Origin: Tomocerus qinae
Lineage: Eukaryota > Arthropoda > Collembola > Entomobryomorpha > Tomoceridae
Assembly (NCBI GenBank): GCA_020055645.1
Contig: CM034549.1
Span: 11,621,501-11,685,500 of the forward strand
Length of the DNA: 64,000 nt
Reading direction: 5' to 3'
This document shows, in pieces, positions 53,951 through 64,000 of this stretch. The notes beneath the pieces were generated by a model, which saw nothing but the letters and a program-made list of their open reading frames with translations, made no database searches and was not told the origin of the DNA. A program made the translations under genes and the position numbers. How positions within the stretch are numbered: the first letter of the stretch is position 1; the number at the start of each line of letters is the position of its first letter.

Positions 53951-55198
53951 AATCTTTTTGACAAGAATTAAAAATTTGTACATCATTACATAATCATTTA
54001 ACATACCTTCATTACAAATGTTTTCATTCTGACAAAAATCAATGGTTATTTTTAGATTATTTATACTAACATTCTAATTGCACTTCTTATCCCATTAAAT
54101 AATTAAAATAATAATATCGAAAACTGAATCTGTTATTTTCATACACTGTTGATATTATATAATAATTGAAATTATTTTATCCTTAAATATTTATGTACAG
54201 TCATACTCATATACTTATAATTTTTAAGCCTATTCATACTTATAAATCCAATTAAATCAATTACAGGAATAGTATTATTGTAACATTAACTAATTAAATC
54301 TTAACTATAGAATTGAACTAATATGCTATTAAACAAAATTAAAGTCATATTTGGGTAATTGTCTCGTTACTGTGGTTGATAAATCTCAAGTTTCGGGGTT
54401 AGTTGAGAATTATCCTTGGAACTGCTGTGAAACTAAACTTTGCCCTTAGTTTTGTGTGAATTTTAAATTTATTGTTTCTACTCACCAATTTGGATTGCAC
54501 TGCTTTTGCTCCTGTTTAACTCTTTTCGTTTCGCGAATAATTTTGCACATCAGAATGAGTAGTTTGTGAGTAAGGAGTGGTGAGATAGAACGTAGAGAAG
54601 TCCATGTGACGCATAAAGAGTTGCAGACCTTCCTAATGGCAATGTTGTAGATGAGACCGTAGTTAGTGTTTCCAGTTTTAGAGAGTCGTAGTTGAGTTTA
54701 AAGAGTAGTTGGATGTCGAGTAGGAATGGTTACATCGTGTGGAGGAACCAAAAATATCCTGCATCCTCTGTTGTCCAGTATTGTTGAACTATAGATCCAG
54801 TAAACAGAAGAGTGCCACTGGAATCTACGTGAAGTCGTGGTCTGATCTCCGGAATCATGTTGTCCCAATGGATGCTTAGTCGTCGGAGGCTACTGTTTTT
54901 AAGTCATCCTTGGTTGGGTTTTGATAATTTAGTTGTTCCTGAAGTCGCTCTGTACGTCATGGAAAATAGCACTAAATTAGAATTCAATTATTTTTATCCA
55001 CATCTTACGCTTTATTAGAATTGCCAATTTATGTCTTCTTCCATGATTTGTTTTTCTTTTCATCGACGTCTCGACGAAATATTTTTCATGGATCGGTGGT
55101 GCTACGTTGTACTGTGTGGTAGTCATGTATCCGTTGTTACTCTGTCGTGATTTTCTCATCCTGCCGCCTTTTTTTCTTCATTCTGTCGTAGTTTCCAA

Positions 55199-55392
55199 AA
55201 AGTGGCCATCTGCAGGTAGAGATACAAAAAGTGGCCATCTGCAGGTTGAGGTACAAAATGTTGCCATCTGCATGTGAAGATAAAGAATTGTGGCCATCTG
55301 CATGTGAAGATACAAATTGTGGCCACCTGCAGGCTGGTATACGAAAAGTGGCCACCTGCAGTAAAGCATAGGGAAATGGTCATCTGCATGCC
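55199..55392 (-). repeat. About 30-bp tandem repeat inside the LTR element
   Basis: Six to seven diverged copies of a unit around GTGGCCATCTGCAGGT followed by about 14 variable bases. Unit length is not a constant multiple of three, so the overlapping minus-strand frames that read through it are not a real protein repeat. Confidence 0.85.
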
Positions 55393-55828
55393 TTAGGCAG
55401 GAAATGATGCCCCCTTCATCGTGGTTGTTTAGTATCCCTGACTTTCACGTCAAGGTCCTATAGTTACTGGAATGCTGTTGAATTTGAGATAATGCATATT
55501 AAGTTAATTAATATTATTTTTCATAAAATCGTAATTTTTAGAATTTCACATTTCTTATTCATAACAAGCTCTATTTTTTTATTGTATAGGTAATGTTCAG
55601 CTGTGTATCTCTTTGTAATACTGCTTATTTAACCTCCTATATGAGCTATAATTCCCTAGTTACAATATTTGCTGTTCCTTACTGCAAACACGAAATCGTA
55701 AATTTTAACATTATAAACTATTTGTACTCATGGTGTGTTTTGTGTCCTGGGGATAGATTTTTACCTTGCCGACCAGTTAAACTAATCAAAGAGTGGCCAT
55801 CCCGATGAAAATTAAAACTGTAGCTTAT

Positions 55829-56053
55829 CTATGATGTTTCCCCCATTTTCAAATACATACCTGCATGTACAAAAATTTTCATCATGGTAACCTTTTCTAT
55901 ATCAGCTCCAGACATCTGCATGTATGGATACTTCAGCTTAGCAATACTTTCTCGTAAAGCACAGCTTATTTCTTTTCCGGTTATCCTTACATTGAACGAA
56001 CTGTTTAAGCTTCCCACAGTAATTTCTCTATTACTGCCGGCTACTGTAAACAT
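55829..56053 (-). CDS. Small ORF in LTR element interior, unrecognised
   Basis: A 74-codon minus-strand frame starting MFTVAGSNREITVGSL and ending in a proper stop. The same frame continues upstream past one stop (about 56066), so a longer broken frame of about 95 codons may have existed. It is in the same sense as the element. I recognise no gag or pol motif: no zinc knuckle, and no aspartate dyad. It may be a relic of a coding region or chance. Confidence 0.25.
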   Translation of the reverse strand: MFTVAGSNREITVGSLNSSFNVRITGKEISCALRESIAKLKYPYMQMSGADIEKVTMMKIFVHAGMYLKMGETS

Positions 56054-56334
56054 TGTATTTTCTTCTTCCTATACCCATTGCTCGTCCTTACTGACAAACT
56101 TAAACTTGGGTCTTCTAGGCTGTATCTAGTAATAAATTTTGATTAATTTCAAATCATTTAAATTCTTATAAGTGAACCATACCTTTCACGATAGGTTGCT
56201 TCTTTTATTACCATACACACCTTCCTGAGCTTTAATGCGTACCATTGTACACTTTCAAGAACTCTACATATGCATCTATAGATTCTTGTTCTAGCTCTTT
56301 CTCAATGTCCTTATTAATAATACATTAATTTTTA

Positions 56335-56660
56335 TGTCTGCATGACTTTCGAGCATCCGCAAACTTTTGTTCTACATAACAATAATGTCAGGACTTTCTT
56401 AAATATTTAATGTATCAACATCTAAAGAGATATTTGCATTCGCTTCACATTAAATTCCTCAATTTCTTAATTTTAACGTCTGCCAAGCTTTCACGCACCT
56501 GCAGACTTACTATTCGAATTAACATCCATTTTCTTTACCTGTCTGCTGGGCTTTCAGTGCACCCGCAAACTTACATTTTCAATTAACATTACTATAGAGA
56601 ATAAGTTTCATCTATTCTCCTGTCAGCCGGACTTTTACACATCCGCTAACTTCTTGCACT
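56335..56660 (-). repeat. Four diverged repeats inside the LTR element
   Basis: GTCTGC-CTTTC-CACCCGCAAACTT-like segments begin near 56335, 56478, 56541 and 56622. Spacing is irregular (about 143, 63 and 81 bp), so this is a scattered rather than clean tandem array. Confidence 0.6.
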
Positions 56661-57600
56661 ATAGAATAATTCTATCTTTTTATTCTCTTTCTATGTACTG
56701 ATCTATGTATATCAATTATATCAATTATCAATTAGTACATGTATACAATCTTAATTTCAAAGAAAAAGCCAATTTAAAGAATTGTAGAAGAGATTACTGG
56801 ACGTTTCAAAAAAATATTAGAATTTTAAAAGCATTTTAAAACAAGTTTCATTTACATTTAGTCAAGCATGGATACATTTCATAATCTGTGATATTTGCTG
56901 TATTTTACTAGTATTCTCAGCTATCTGTCCGTTAGTCAATATACTTATTCAAATATCTATCAGTGTAATACTGCTGAATTCCAATATTCTATTGTATACG
57001 AGGACAAGTATGCAAAGTAATATAGCTACAAAATCTGTATTAAATGCTTGTATTTCTATATACTCTATAGTTCCTGATAAAATCATGCTATTTGCTTAAA
57101 TCTTTTGTAAAATTCTATGCGTCCGACTGTCGTCTATGTAAATCATCTGTTATCTCTCTGTCTACGCTTCCTGAGTCCCTCAACTCCACGCATTCAAATC
57201 TCAATTCCTATTCTCTAGTCTCTCCCGTCGCTTTTAATTTTACTATACTTTTCGATTTCTAGACATTGCTTTCAGAAATTCTAAATTGCTGTTTGAGAAA
57301 CTAAAATTTAAATCAATATTACTCTTTTATACTTCAATAATAATTATTCTTATTGCTAGTCTATCTTCAGCTGCAATTTATGAAATACTGTTTCAATTAT
57401 TATTATCGCTAATATTAATTAGTAATTAATTAGTTACCTCGAACACTCAAATGATTTTGTTTCAGAAGCATGGGGTTGCTTAACTCAAACTAATCTCTGA
57501 GATCTACGTTCACCACTTTCTCGTAGGATACAGTAGATATTTTGACGTTCTTTTTATCTTACTTTAATTCTATCTTATGTTTAGTTACTCTTAAATTATG

Positions 57601-57752
57601 ATTTCAGGATCACGCTTTCAACACGTTCTGCACTGAAATTTTTAATTACTCTTATATTTCAGGATCACGCTTTCAACACGTTCTGCACTGAGATATTTTA
57701 ATACACTTATATTTCAGGATCACGCTTTCAACACGTTCTGCACTGAATTATT
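57601..57752 (-). repeat. 55-bp tandem repeat, three copies, in element interior
   Basis: The block AGGATCACGCTTTCAACACG plus TTCTGCACTGA starts at 57606, 57661 and 57716, a constant 55-bp period with near identity. It lies toward the 5' end of the element as transcribed (minus strand). Confidence 0.92.
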
Positions 57753-58059
57753 TGATACCTTTTTAACAAATCCTTGTCTCGTAAATTTCGCAATACGTAC
57801 TGAGGATTGTTGTTTTATGGTTGAGTACTGTAATATAGATATAAGAAGTTTTTGTTAAATCAATTCTTAAAATGTTATTGTAAATTATAGATTATCAATA
57901 AATTGAACGATACAAAAATATTACGCTTCTTATCTGCTTGTCTTCTTGGAATCATCTCGTCCTAGTTTGCACACCTGTTCTTTCACAAAACGGTGAAACA
58001 ATACTGGGTTGGAGACAGTTCTAATTCTGGAGTAACGTTGGCATTGTAACTGGGTTTTC

Positions 58060-58200
58060 AGGTTTCAGTCAATCCCGAAGTTTCGTCAGAATTGTTAAGT
58101 CTTCATTTCCTCTTCTGGTCAGGCTAGGTCAATCCCGTAGTTCTTCAGAATTGTAAGGTTCTCTCGTCAGGCTTGATCAATCACGGAGTTCTTCCGAATT
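58060..58200 (-). repeat. Three-copy leader repeat in the LTR element
   Basis: Copies of TCAATCCCGTAGTTCTTCAG plus AATTGT begin near 58069, 58129 and 58177. In element orientation they lie just after the primer-binding site, in the untranslated leader. Confidence 0.8.
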
Positions 58201-58316
58201 GTACAGGCTTTGTACTGGTACAAAAATTTTTGTCTTTTTCACTCGGTTTCGATAGCATTTGTAAAATTCTGTACTCGTACGAAACTATGTATTTTTCACT
58301 TCGAGGTCTGATTAAA

Positions 58317-58334
58317 TCCTGGGTTTTGGCAGCA
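58317..58334 (-). promoter_or_regulatory. Candidate tRNA primer-binding site
   Basis: Two bases inside the 5' LTR, the minus strand reads TGCTGCCAAAACCCAGGA then TTTAATC. It has the layout of a tRNA 3'-end complement (TGG, acceptor stem, then T-arm), with one change, TGC for TGG. The matching tRNA was not identified. Confidence 0.45.
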
Positions 58335-58336
58335 TT

Positions 58337-58739
58337 TGTAAAGGGTTTGGCTCCCCATGTTAGGACAAAGGGAGAGCAAACCTGCTAGGTTCGGGATCCA
58401 AGCTACAGGATATGACGAGATGAAGAGATGAGGTAAGAGATGGATATGCCGATTCGGTGAATAATGGTTAGAGTGTACAAGTCAGAGTAGGTTTAGTGGA
58501 CTGTACGACTTTATTGAGTATTAGACTGAATGGTTGTTGGGAAAGAGAGTAAATAGGAAAGAGAAGTGAATCGTGTCGCGAGTCTGAGGGAACTGGAGTT
58601 ATATTCTGGTGTCATGACTTATAAAGGTTCGGGTCATTTGGATAGAAGGGAATGGAATTGGTTAGGTAAATGTGGTGTATTTGGGGTGCGGAATGGCTGG
58701 TAAGGGGTGGACGAACGTGTGTGTAGGACACACCTTACA
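58337..58739 (-). repeat. LTR, 5' copy (element orientation)
   Basis: Appears identical to the 53536-53938 copy along its full 403 bp when compared line by line. It would supply the promoter. Confidence 0.92.
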
Positions 58740-58743
58740 ATTT
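58740..58743. repeat. Target-site duplication, right copy (ATTT)
   Basis: Matches the four bases before the left LTR. Confidence 0.7.
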
Positions 58744-61700
58744 GCACTAAATATTATTTATTGGTGCTGTGAATTCATTTTACGTGCTGAATTCTACAAA
58801 AAATTATATCACATTAATTTATAAATTGTATTTCTTGGATTACTGTCATTTTTAATTTCCACATTACAAATTATTGTTTTACATGAGAAATAGTAGATCT
58901 AGTTTCTCCTTCTTCATCAATTCGTTTCAAGCTGTATTGGATCAATAATAAACCATAGTAAAAAAAGTACGAAATCGCATACACTAAACATTTGCACAAC
59001 GTTTGCAATTTCTAATGTCTGGCCAGTTGTGAGTAATGTTTAATCCCTTACTGACTTACGACTTCATTTCCATACGCAGATGAGTCTAGGTACTTTCTGA
59101 CGATGTAACTTGAGTACATTTTAAAAATAGTAATAAATTAGGGTTTTGAAGACTTAAAAATGACATTTGATTCAAGAGATCCTGTGTGTAGAAAGGAAAT
59201 TGGAGCACAAAGAGGATGCACAGCATGAGGTTGAACAAGCATGTAAATTAGTAGACAAAGCTAATTTAGTGTAATGTAATGTTTACTTTGAATTTGATCA
59301 TCTCAGTGTTTTGACCTCCGAGTAAGTAAACGTGGGTACGCATTTAAAATAAACGTTTGTAGGGAATTTTTGCGTTTGTGTGATAGAATGATATTTAATA
59401 GTAGTGTATGTAACCTCTAGAGTTTAAAATGTGATCTAATAAGTATATAGTAGGTAGGTAATGATTGTATAAGTTGGTTTTCAATATTTCAATGGAGGTA
59501 AGCCGCAATTACGTCTGAAGAGAAGGCTATACCTAGCAGATATTCATTGTTCACGTTGAATTACGTGGTTAATGCAAAAGAAGTCAATTCTATTTACTTC
59601 CGGCTGCATATGAGATGTTGTAGTTTGAGATAGTAGTAGTGACAATGGTGTAAGTGAACTAGAGTTTGTTGGAGATGTATTGTTATGCATGTGCCATTTC
59701 CAAGAAGAAAGGTGCAATGAATTATTAACCTAACACTGAAAACAATGTAGTCTAAAGAAAATCAACAAAATGAACACACACGCTGAAACTTCCCTCACCA
59801 CACGTAAGCAGTTGAGTTTAAAGGCAACCTTAGTGCATGCTGAACAAAAGAATGTGTAGCTATTGTCAAAGCACATTTATTATTCAGAGTAATTTAGCCG
59901 TGCAATTACAAAGTGTAATCAATAGGGAAGCATTTCCGCTAATCTTTGCGTTTGAAAATCTCCAGATGAATTTTTGGGTGGCTCCTTCCCAAGAATAATC
60001 AAATGTGCATAGGAATGAACTCTTATTAATTTATCTCACTTAGGTCAAACAACTCGCAACAATTGCATTGGTGACATTCTATGTAGGTAGATAAGTCACT
60101 CAGGATGTGAAATACTATAATGAACTTTAGTCAACGTTGCAAATTGCATAGCTAATTAAAATTAAGCGTATTTTTAGACGCGTTTCCATCCTTTAACTGT
60201 ACAATGCATGAGTAATGCATCAACTTCTGCATTAACAAACATCCTGTACATGCCAATACTATTTATGGTACAATAATAGTACTGAATGTAAACCAATTGC
60301 ATCGTAAAATGAATTCTACAACACTAAATGAAGTAAATGTGTAAAATATTACGGGAACATACTAACGAAGTGTATCACGTTTCTATACATTGTAACAAGT
60401 GCATTACCTTCTTATGGCTAGAGTCAATAGTGAGAATTAATAACCACATCGCAAATATGAATGGAGAACACAAACAATTAACATTGCTATTTATTTTGTT
60501 TCTAGTTTCTGCTACAATAAATAATGTATTCATTCACACACTCTATCAACACTTTTATTATTGGCCGATAGGTCAGTGGAATACTTCCAGCTTTCATCAC
60601 TCATTAAGTATAACAACAAAATTAACTTCATTTATCTCTTTTACTACTAAAATGATAACACGATAGCAGTTTTATTATTGCTTATTTAACAAATAACCGT
60701 TGGCCAATTTTATTGTAGCTAATTTTTGCAAATCTTGCGGTAGGGAATAGAAATGCACCTTTTTTTGGATTGCTTTAGTAAACAATGTTAAAATACACCT
60801 ACCAACTTCAGCGAGTACTATAACATAGTAAAAGGCTGTTACACTTACACACATTTCGTGTAGTGAGTTAAAAACTTGAAAATTGTAGTACAAGACAAAA
60901 AAGGAGTAATTACAAAATGCATCCTTAGGCAATTGTAATTTTCATAGATAATTAATATTTTTACACTAAATTCTCTATACCACACGCAGACTACTTTAAA
61001 TCTGTTATAACATCTACCAATTCTACTCTTTCTATTCACAGTACCTTTCCGCAGGTTAATTTGGCTTTTATCTTTGTATAATCCTATTACATAGCGTGTT
61101 TAGATGTGTTTTCCAAACCATATATGTAATAGTGTAACATGAATAAGATCAACAATAAATTAAAGTATAAAATGTATTTATTATTATCAGTAGTACTATC
61201 ATTTGAAATTTCTATTGTCTTTCTGCATTACTCCACCCTTGAGACGCAATAGACAATCATGCTTTAGGTGCGTCTAGGAAGAATTCACAGGAGTTGAGTT
61301 AACAGGATGTTTATAGAAAATCTTCAAATTCCTATTGCCCTGAATAATAGTTTGTAAAATAGCCTTACGGGATTTTGAATGTACACGCAAAATGTCTAGC
61401 TAGCAATTGAGTAGAAAAAAAATCAATTTTACAGGAATTTGTACGTGGAAACAGTACAGGAAAAATAAGTGCAATCTAGGGAGTCATATTATGTACCAAT
61501 TATCCGTTGTTGGGGCTGTCAAATTCTAAGTTTCTGCCCAATCGGATCTCCGTTCATCTGTTATGTTACATTATGTTATATAAAATTGGGAATACACATG
61601 AAAATTTATTCGACGTTACAAATTGATAATTGCAGATGTAAAGTTCGCATTAATTATGCAAATGCGAAGACCCCGTAGGTTTAATGGTTAGTCATAACAG

Positions 61701-64000
61701 TTACGAATTTACAAAAAATGGTACTACTATTAACTGCATTGATATAGGTAGAGTAATTGTTTAGGTACCTGTTGTACTAGTAATTAATATGGTGTGTGGT
61801 ATGGTAAATGATTATTGGCAAGAAATAAAATGAGGATGAAAGGGTTTGTTTTTTATGTAGGAGAATAGTTGGAAGGCTATTCTTTTGTTTATTAGTACTT
61901 GTGCAGAAGATGATTTCTGCAATTCAGAAAGTAACTGTTGAAACCAGACTTGACTGAAAACAGTGGAATTGCATTTAAGTGATTTAATAGGTAGGCTAGT
62001 TAAGTACGGAGATTATTAGAAGTACCTCTATGTATGAAAAGCAATGAATGTTTAATGTAAGTGAATGGCTGAGTGAAGAAAGGGAGTCAGGTAGAAAGGA
62101 CACTAGAAAAGACCGAAAGAAAGATTTTGCAGGGTGCTACAAATGTTTTTGGTTGTCAATGTCAAAGAGTACAAAGGGGTGCATCTTACGGTAATATTAT
62201 TGTAATGCAAGCTGTAATATATCTGGGCACTCCAATTTAATGTAGTTTAAGAGCCTCTGGGCTGATGCTGATCTAGTGGATAATTGGTAGATTGCATTTA
62301 TTCAATTCTTTTTTTATATATGTGCAAGACTGGTCTGTGGAAATAGGAATGTGCAGTTAGAAGAATTGAAAGCAAGATATACATTGTTATTCTTATCTTT
62401 TATAGGAATTCATGGGCACGCTTATGAATTACACATTCTAATGCAAATCTATACGGTAAATATAATGATATTTCCCTTCTTAAGAATTCCATTTCAACCT
62501 TTTACTAGTCTCTCTGATCCTTTCAACTCTCTTCTGGTGTAATAAAGTGGCACCTATTGTGTTTAATGTCTGTGAAAACACAACATTACTTGGCCAGTTT
62601 TACTTTACGTACAAGTGGGAGGAGAACTAACCTGCTGTTGTTTAAATATGCGGAAAACATTTCACTCAGCATTAAACGACAACAAAATGTGCAATTTTTA
62701 TTAACGTACATAAATCCCAAACACTTACACCTTAAATATTTATACCACATTTTTAGGTAAGCTACTTAAGTTTGCATGGAATTTTAAACAACTGTTTACA
62801 AACACGCACTGACCGTACACATATTTAAAATTGTATAATCTTTGACAGTGTAAATGCAGTATTCTGGCTAACGATAACAAATGTTCATGGGTAATGGTAC
62901 TGGTGTGTGTACAAGATTTTTCAGACAACAGACGTTCCCGAATTAAATATACAGACGTAAGTAAAGCACAAGGCATGAAGGATAGTTCTGTCAAAATGAA
63001 AAACTGTAAATGAAAAGTAAATTATTGCCTTCCCACTGATTTGATGATGACTCTTCTCGCGGGTTACAATTTACATCTCCAATCTTTGCATTCTCTCCGA
63101 CAAACATAACTATCCTGTGCTATGTCACTGAAATAATAACTAATGAAACTACAGGTTGTCCTATTTGCAGACACAACGCGTTTATACAATGTCTAGTTGT
63201 ACAATAATAAGCTTCTTGTCATTCTTCTGCTGTTGTTTAAGCACCGGAACAAAGAGTCAGAAAACAGTGGCCTAGTCTTAGTCCATATGCAGCCAAACAC
63301 TTTTATTTAAACGGGATCTCACGTATCATATTTTAAGAACAACGCAAAGACATAATAATATTTCAGCTCTAGGAGTAATTCGGACATATATAAATAATAA
63401 TATAGCTGCAAGATAGCTACAGCACAGTGACTGTCTAACCTATTAGTAATAGCTAATTATAGGTCATGAATTTCAAATAATTACTTAGTATAAGTGAAGA
63501 CTCTCGAAAGAATCCTAAAGTTTAAAATCAAACCGAATTTTATGATAACTTTAGTATTAAAAATATTACTTAGTAATAGTATCACCTTTAAGTTAACGCC
63601 ACCAAAGAAAATTCTTGCTATGAATAATAAATGGTTACCACCATAATAGTTAGATTTCCTATGTTCTGTATATTCATTGCATTCACCACCTTGGTTAATG
63701 TAGTTCTGCGTTTCGGGCTTACGCAGAGTCGGAAATTCAAGACAAAGCATTTCTTGACATAGACCAATCAACAGACCTTACATAGTATATAGATAGATGT
63801 AATGGTTTCAACTTTTCAATGCGTAACTAGATGATAAGTAATTTTCCAAGAGTTACTGCTAATTTTGATGCTCCTGGTGAAATTGTGATCAAAGAACTTC
63901 AAGACCTTCCAGTGTGCATTGCATACCATACCACTGTATCTCAAGTACATACAAATACTATTTCTATGATTATGATTTGCTATTTGTTTATAGTACTAGG
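58744..64000. other. Gene-free stretch
   Basis: No supported gene. The longest frames are 60337-60666 plus (109 codons, hydrophobic but with no recognised family) and 63481-63771 minus (96 codons). No transposon ends or tandem arrays were noticed. It resembles the first 34 kb in texture. Confidence 0.55.

Larger units (their letters stand above)
53536..58739 (-). mobile_element. 5.2-kb non-autonomous LTR retrotransposon, minus strand
   Basis: Two 403-bp direct repeats bound a 4.4-kb interior, flanked by ATTT target duplications. Orientation is minus: on that strand the LTR runs TGTAAGGTG...TTTACA; TATAA precedes AATAAA; a tRNA-like primer site follows the 58.3-58.7 kb LTR; and a GGGAGGT purine tract precedes the 53.5-53.9 kb LTR. 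The interior has no gag, protease, reverse transcriptase or integrase frame, only short ORFs and four sets of internal repeats. It therefore fits a LARD-type element mobilised in trans by an autonomous relative. The LTRs look identical base for base, so the insertion is recent. The superfamily (Gypsy or other) cannot be told without pol. Confidence 0.9.

Noticed and set aside
55137..55389. Three overlapping minus-strand frames with MQMATF-like repeats
   Set aside because: They come from the about 30-bp repeat in the LTR element, whose unit length varies and is read in all three frames.
60337..60666. Plus-strand 109-codon frame with hydrophobic stretches
   Set aside because: It starts at an ATG, but there is no clear signal peptide at the start and no family motif. 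A few ORFs of about this length are expected by chance in 64 kb of AT-rich DNA.

Overview
Organism. The window looks like nuclear DNA of an invertebrate animal. It is AT-rich (about 65%, judged by eye). The clear genes have GT-AG introns, several of them very short (73-165 bp), and one gene encodes secreted three-finger (Ly6/uPAR) domains, an animal fold. There are no operons, ribosome-binding sites or bacterial genes. I cannot name the species. Inverted-repeat elements and a GGAC-repeat-ended element fit a marine invertebrate, but that is weak evidence.

Layout. Positions 1 to about 34,580 are essentially gene-free and almost free of repeats: no long ORFs, no recognisable transposons, only a few short microsatellites and some weak exon-like patches. 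A compact three-gene island lies at 34,580-40,160. Gene A (minus, 3 exons, 150 aa, unrecognised, C-terminal RVxF-like motif) and gene B (plus, 3 exons, 338 aa) are divergent and share a 456-bp spacer. Gene B is a type I membrane protein with two Ly6/uPAR domains on a stalk of repeats. Gene C (minus, 2-3 exons, about 245 aa, unrecognised, acidic) converges on gene B and contains a phase-0 exon with a short hydrophobic core. A decayed minus-strand copy of gene A exon 1 lies just past the 3' end of gene B, so the A/B pair probably descends from a local duplication.

From 37.5 to 58.7 kb the window is rich in mobile DNA: a nested fold-back element (37.57-37.99 kb); an inverted-repeat-bounded element filled by a 40-bp satellite with a 240-bp higher-order period (41.3-42.75 kb); a 1.2-kb TIR element carrying a pyrimidine-rich minisatellite (48.08-49.29 kb); a 204-bp mariner-like MITE with a TA duplication (51.86-52.06 kb); and a 5.2-kb LTR retrotransposon on the minus strand (53,536-58,739). 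The LTR element has apparently identical 403-bp LTRs, a 4-bp target duplication, candidate PBS and PPT, TATA and AATAAA in the expected order, and no gag-pol ORF. A coding-like 90-codon ORF lies next to the MITE at 51.5 kb. The last 5 kb are again featureless.

How the parts relate. Only A, B and C are well supported as genes. The A/B spacer probably holds promoters for both. Gene B would sit at the cell surface. Nothing in the sequence ties A, B and C into one pathway. All splice models and domain calls come from reading the sequence alone; no search or alignment was run.
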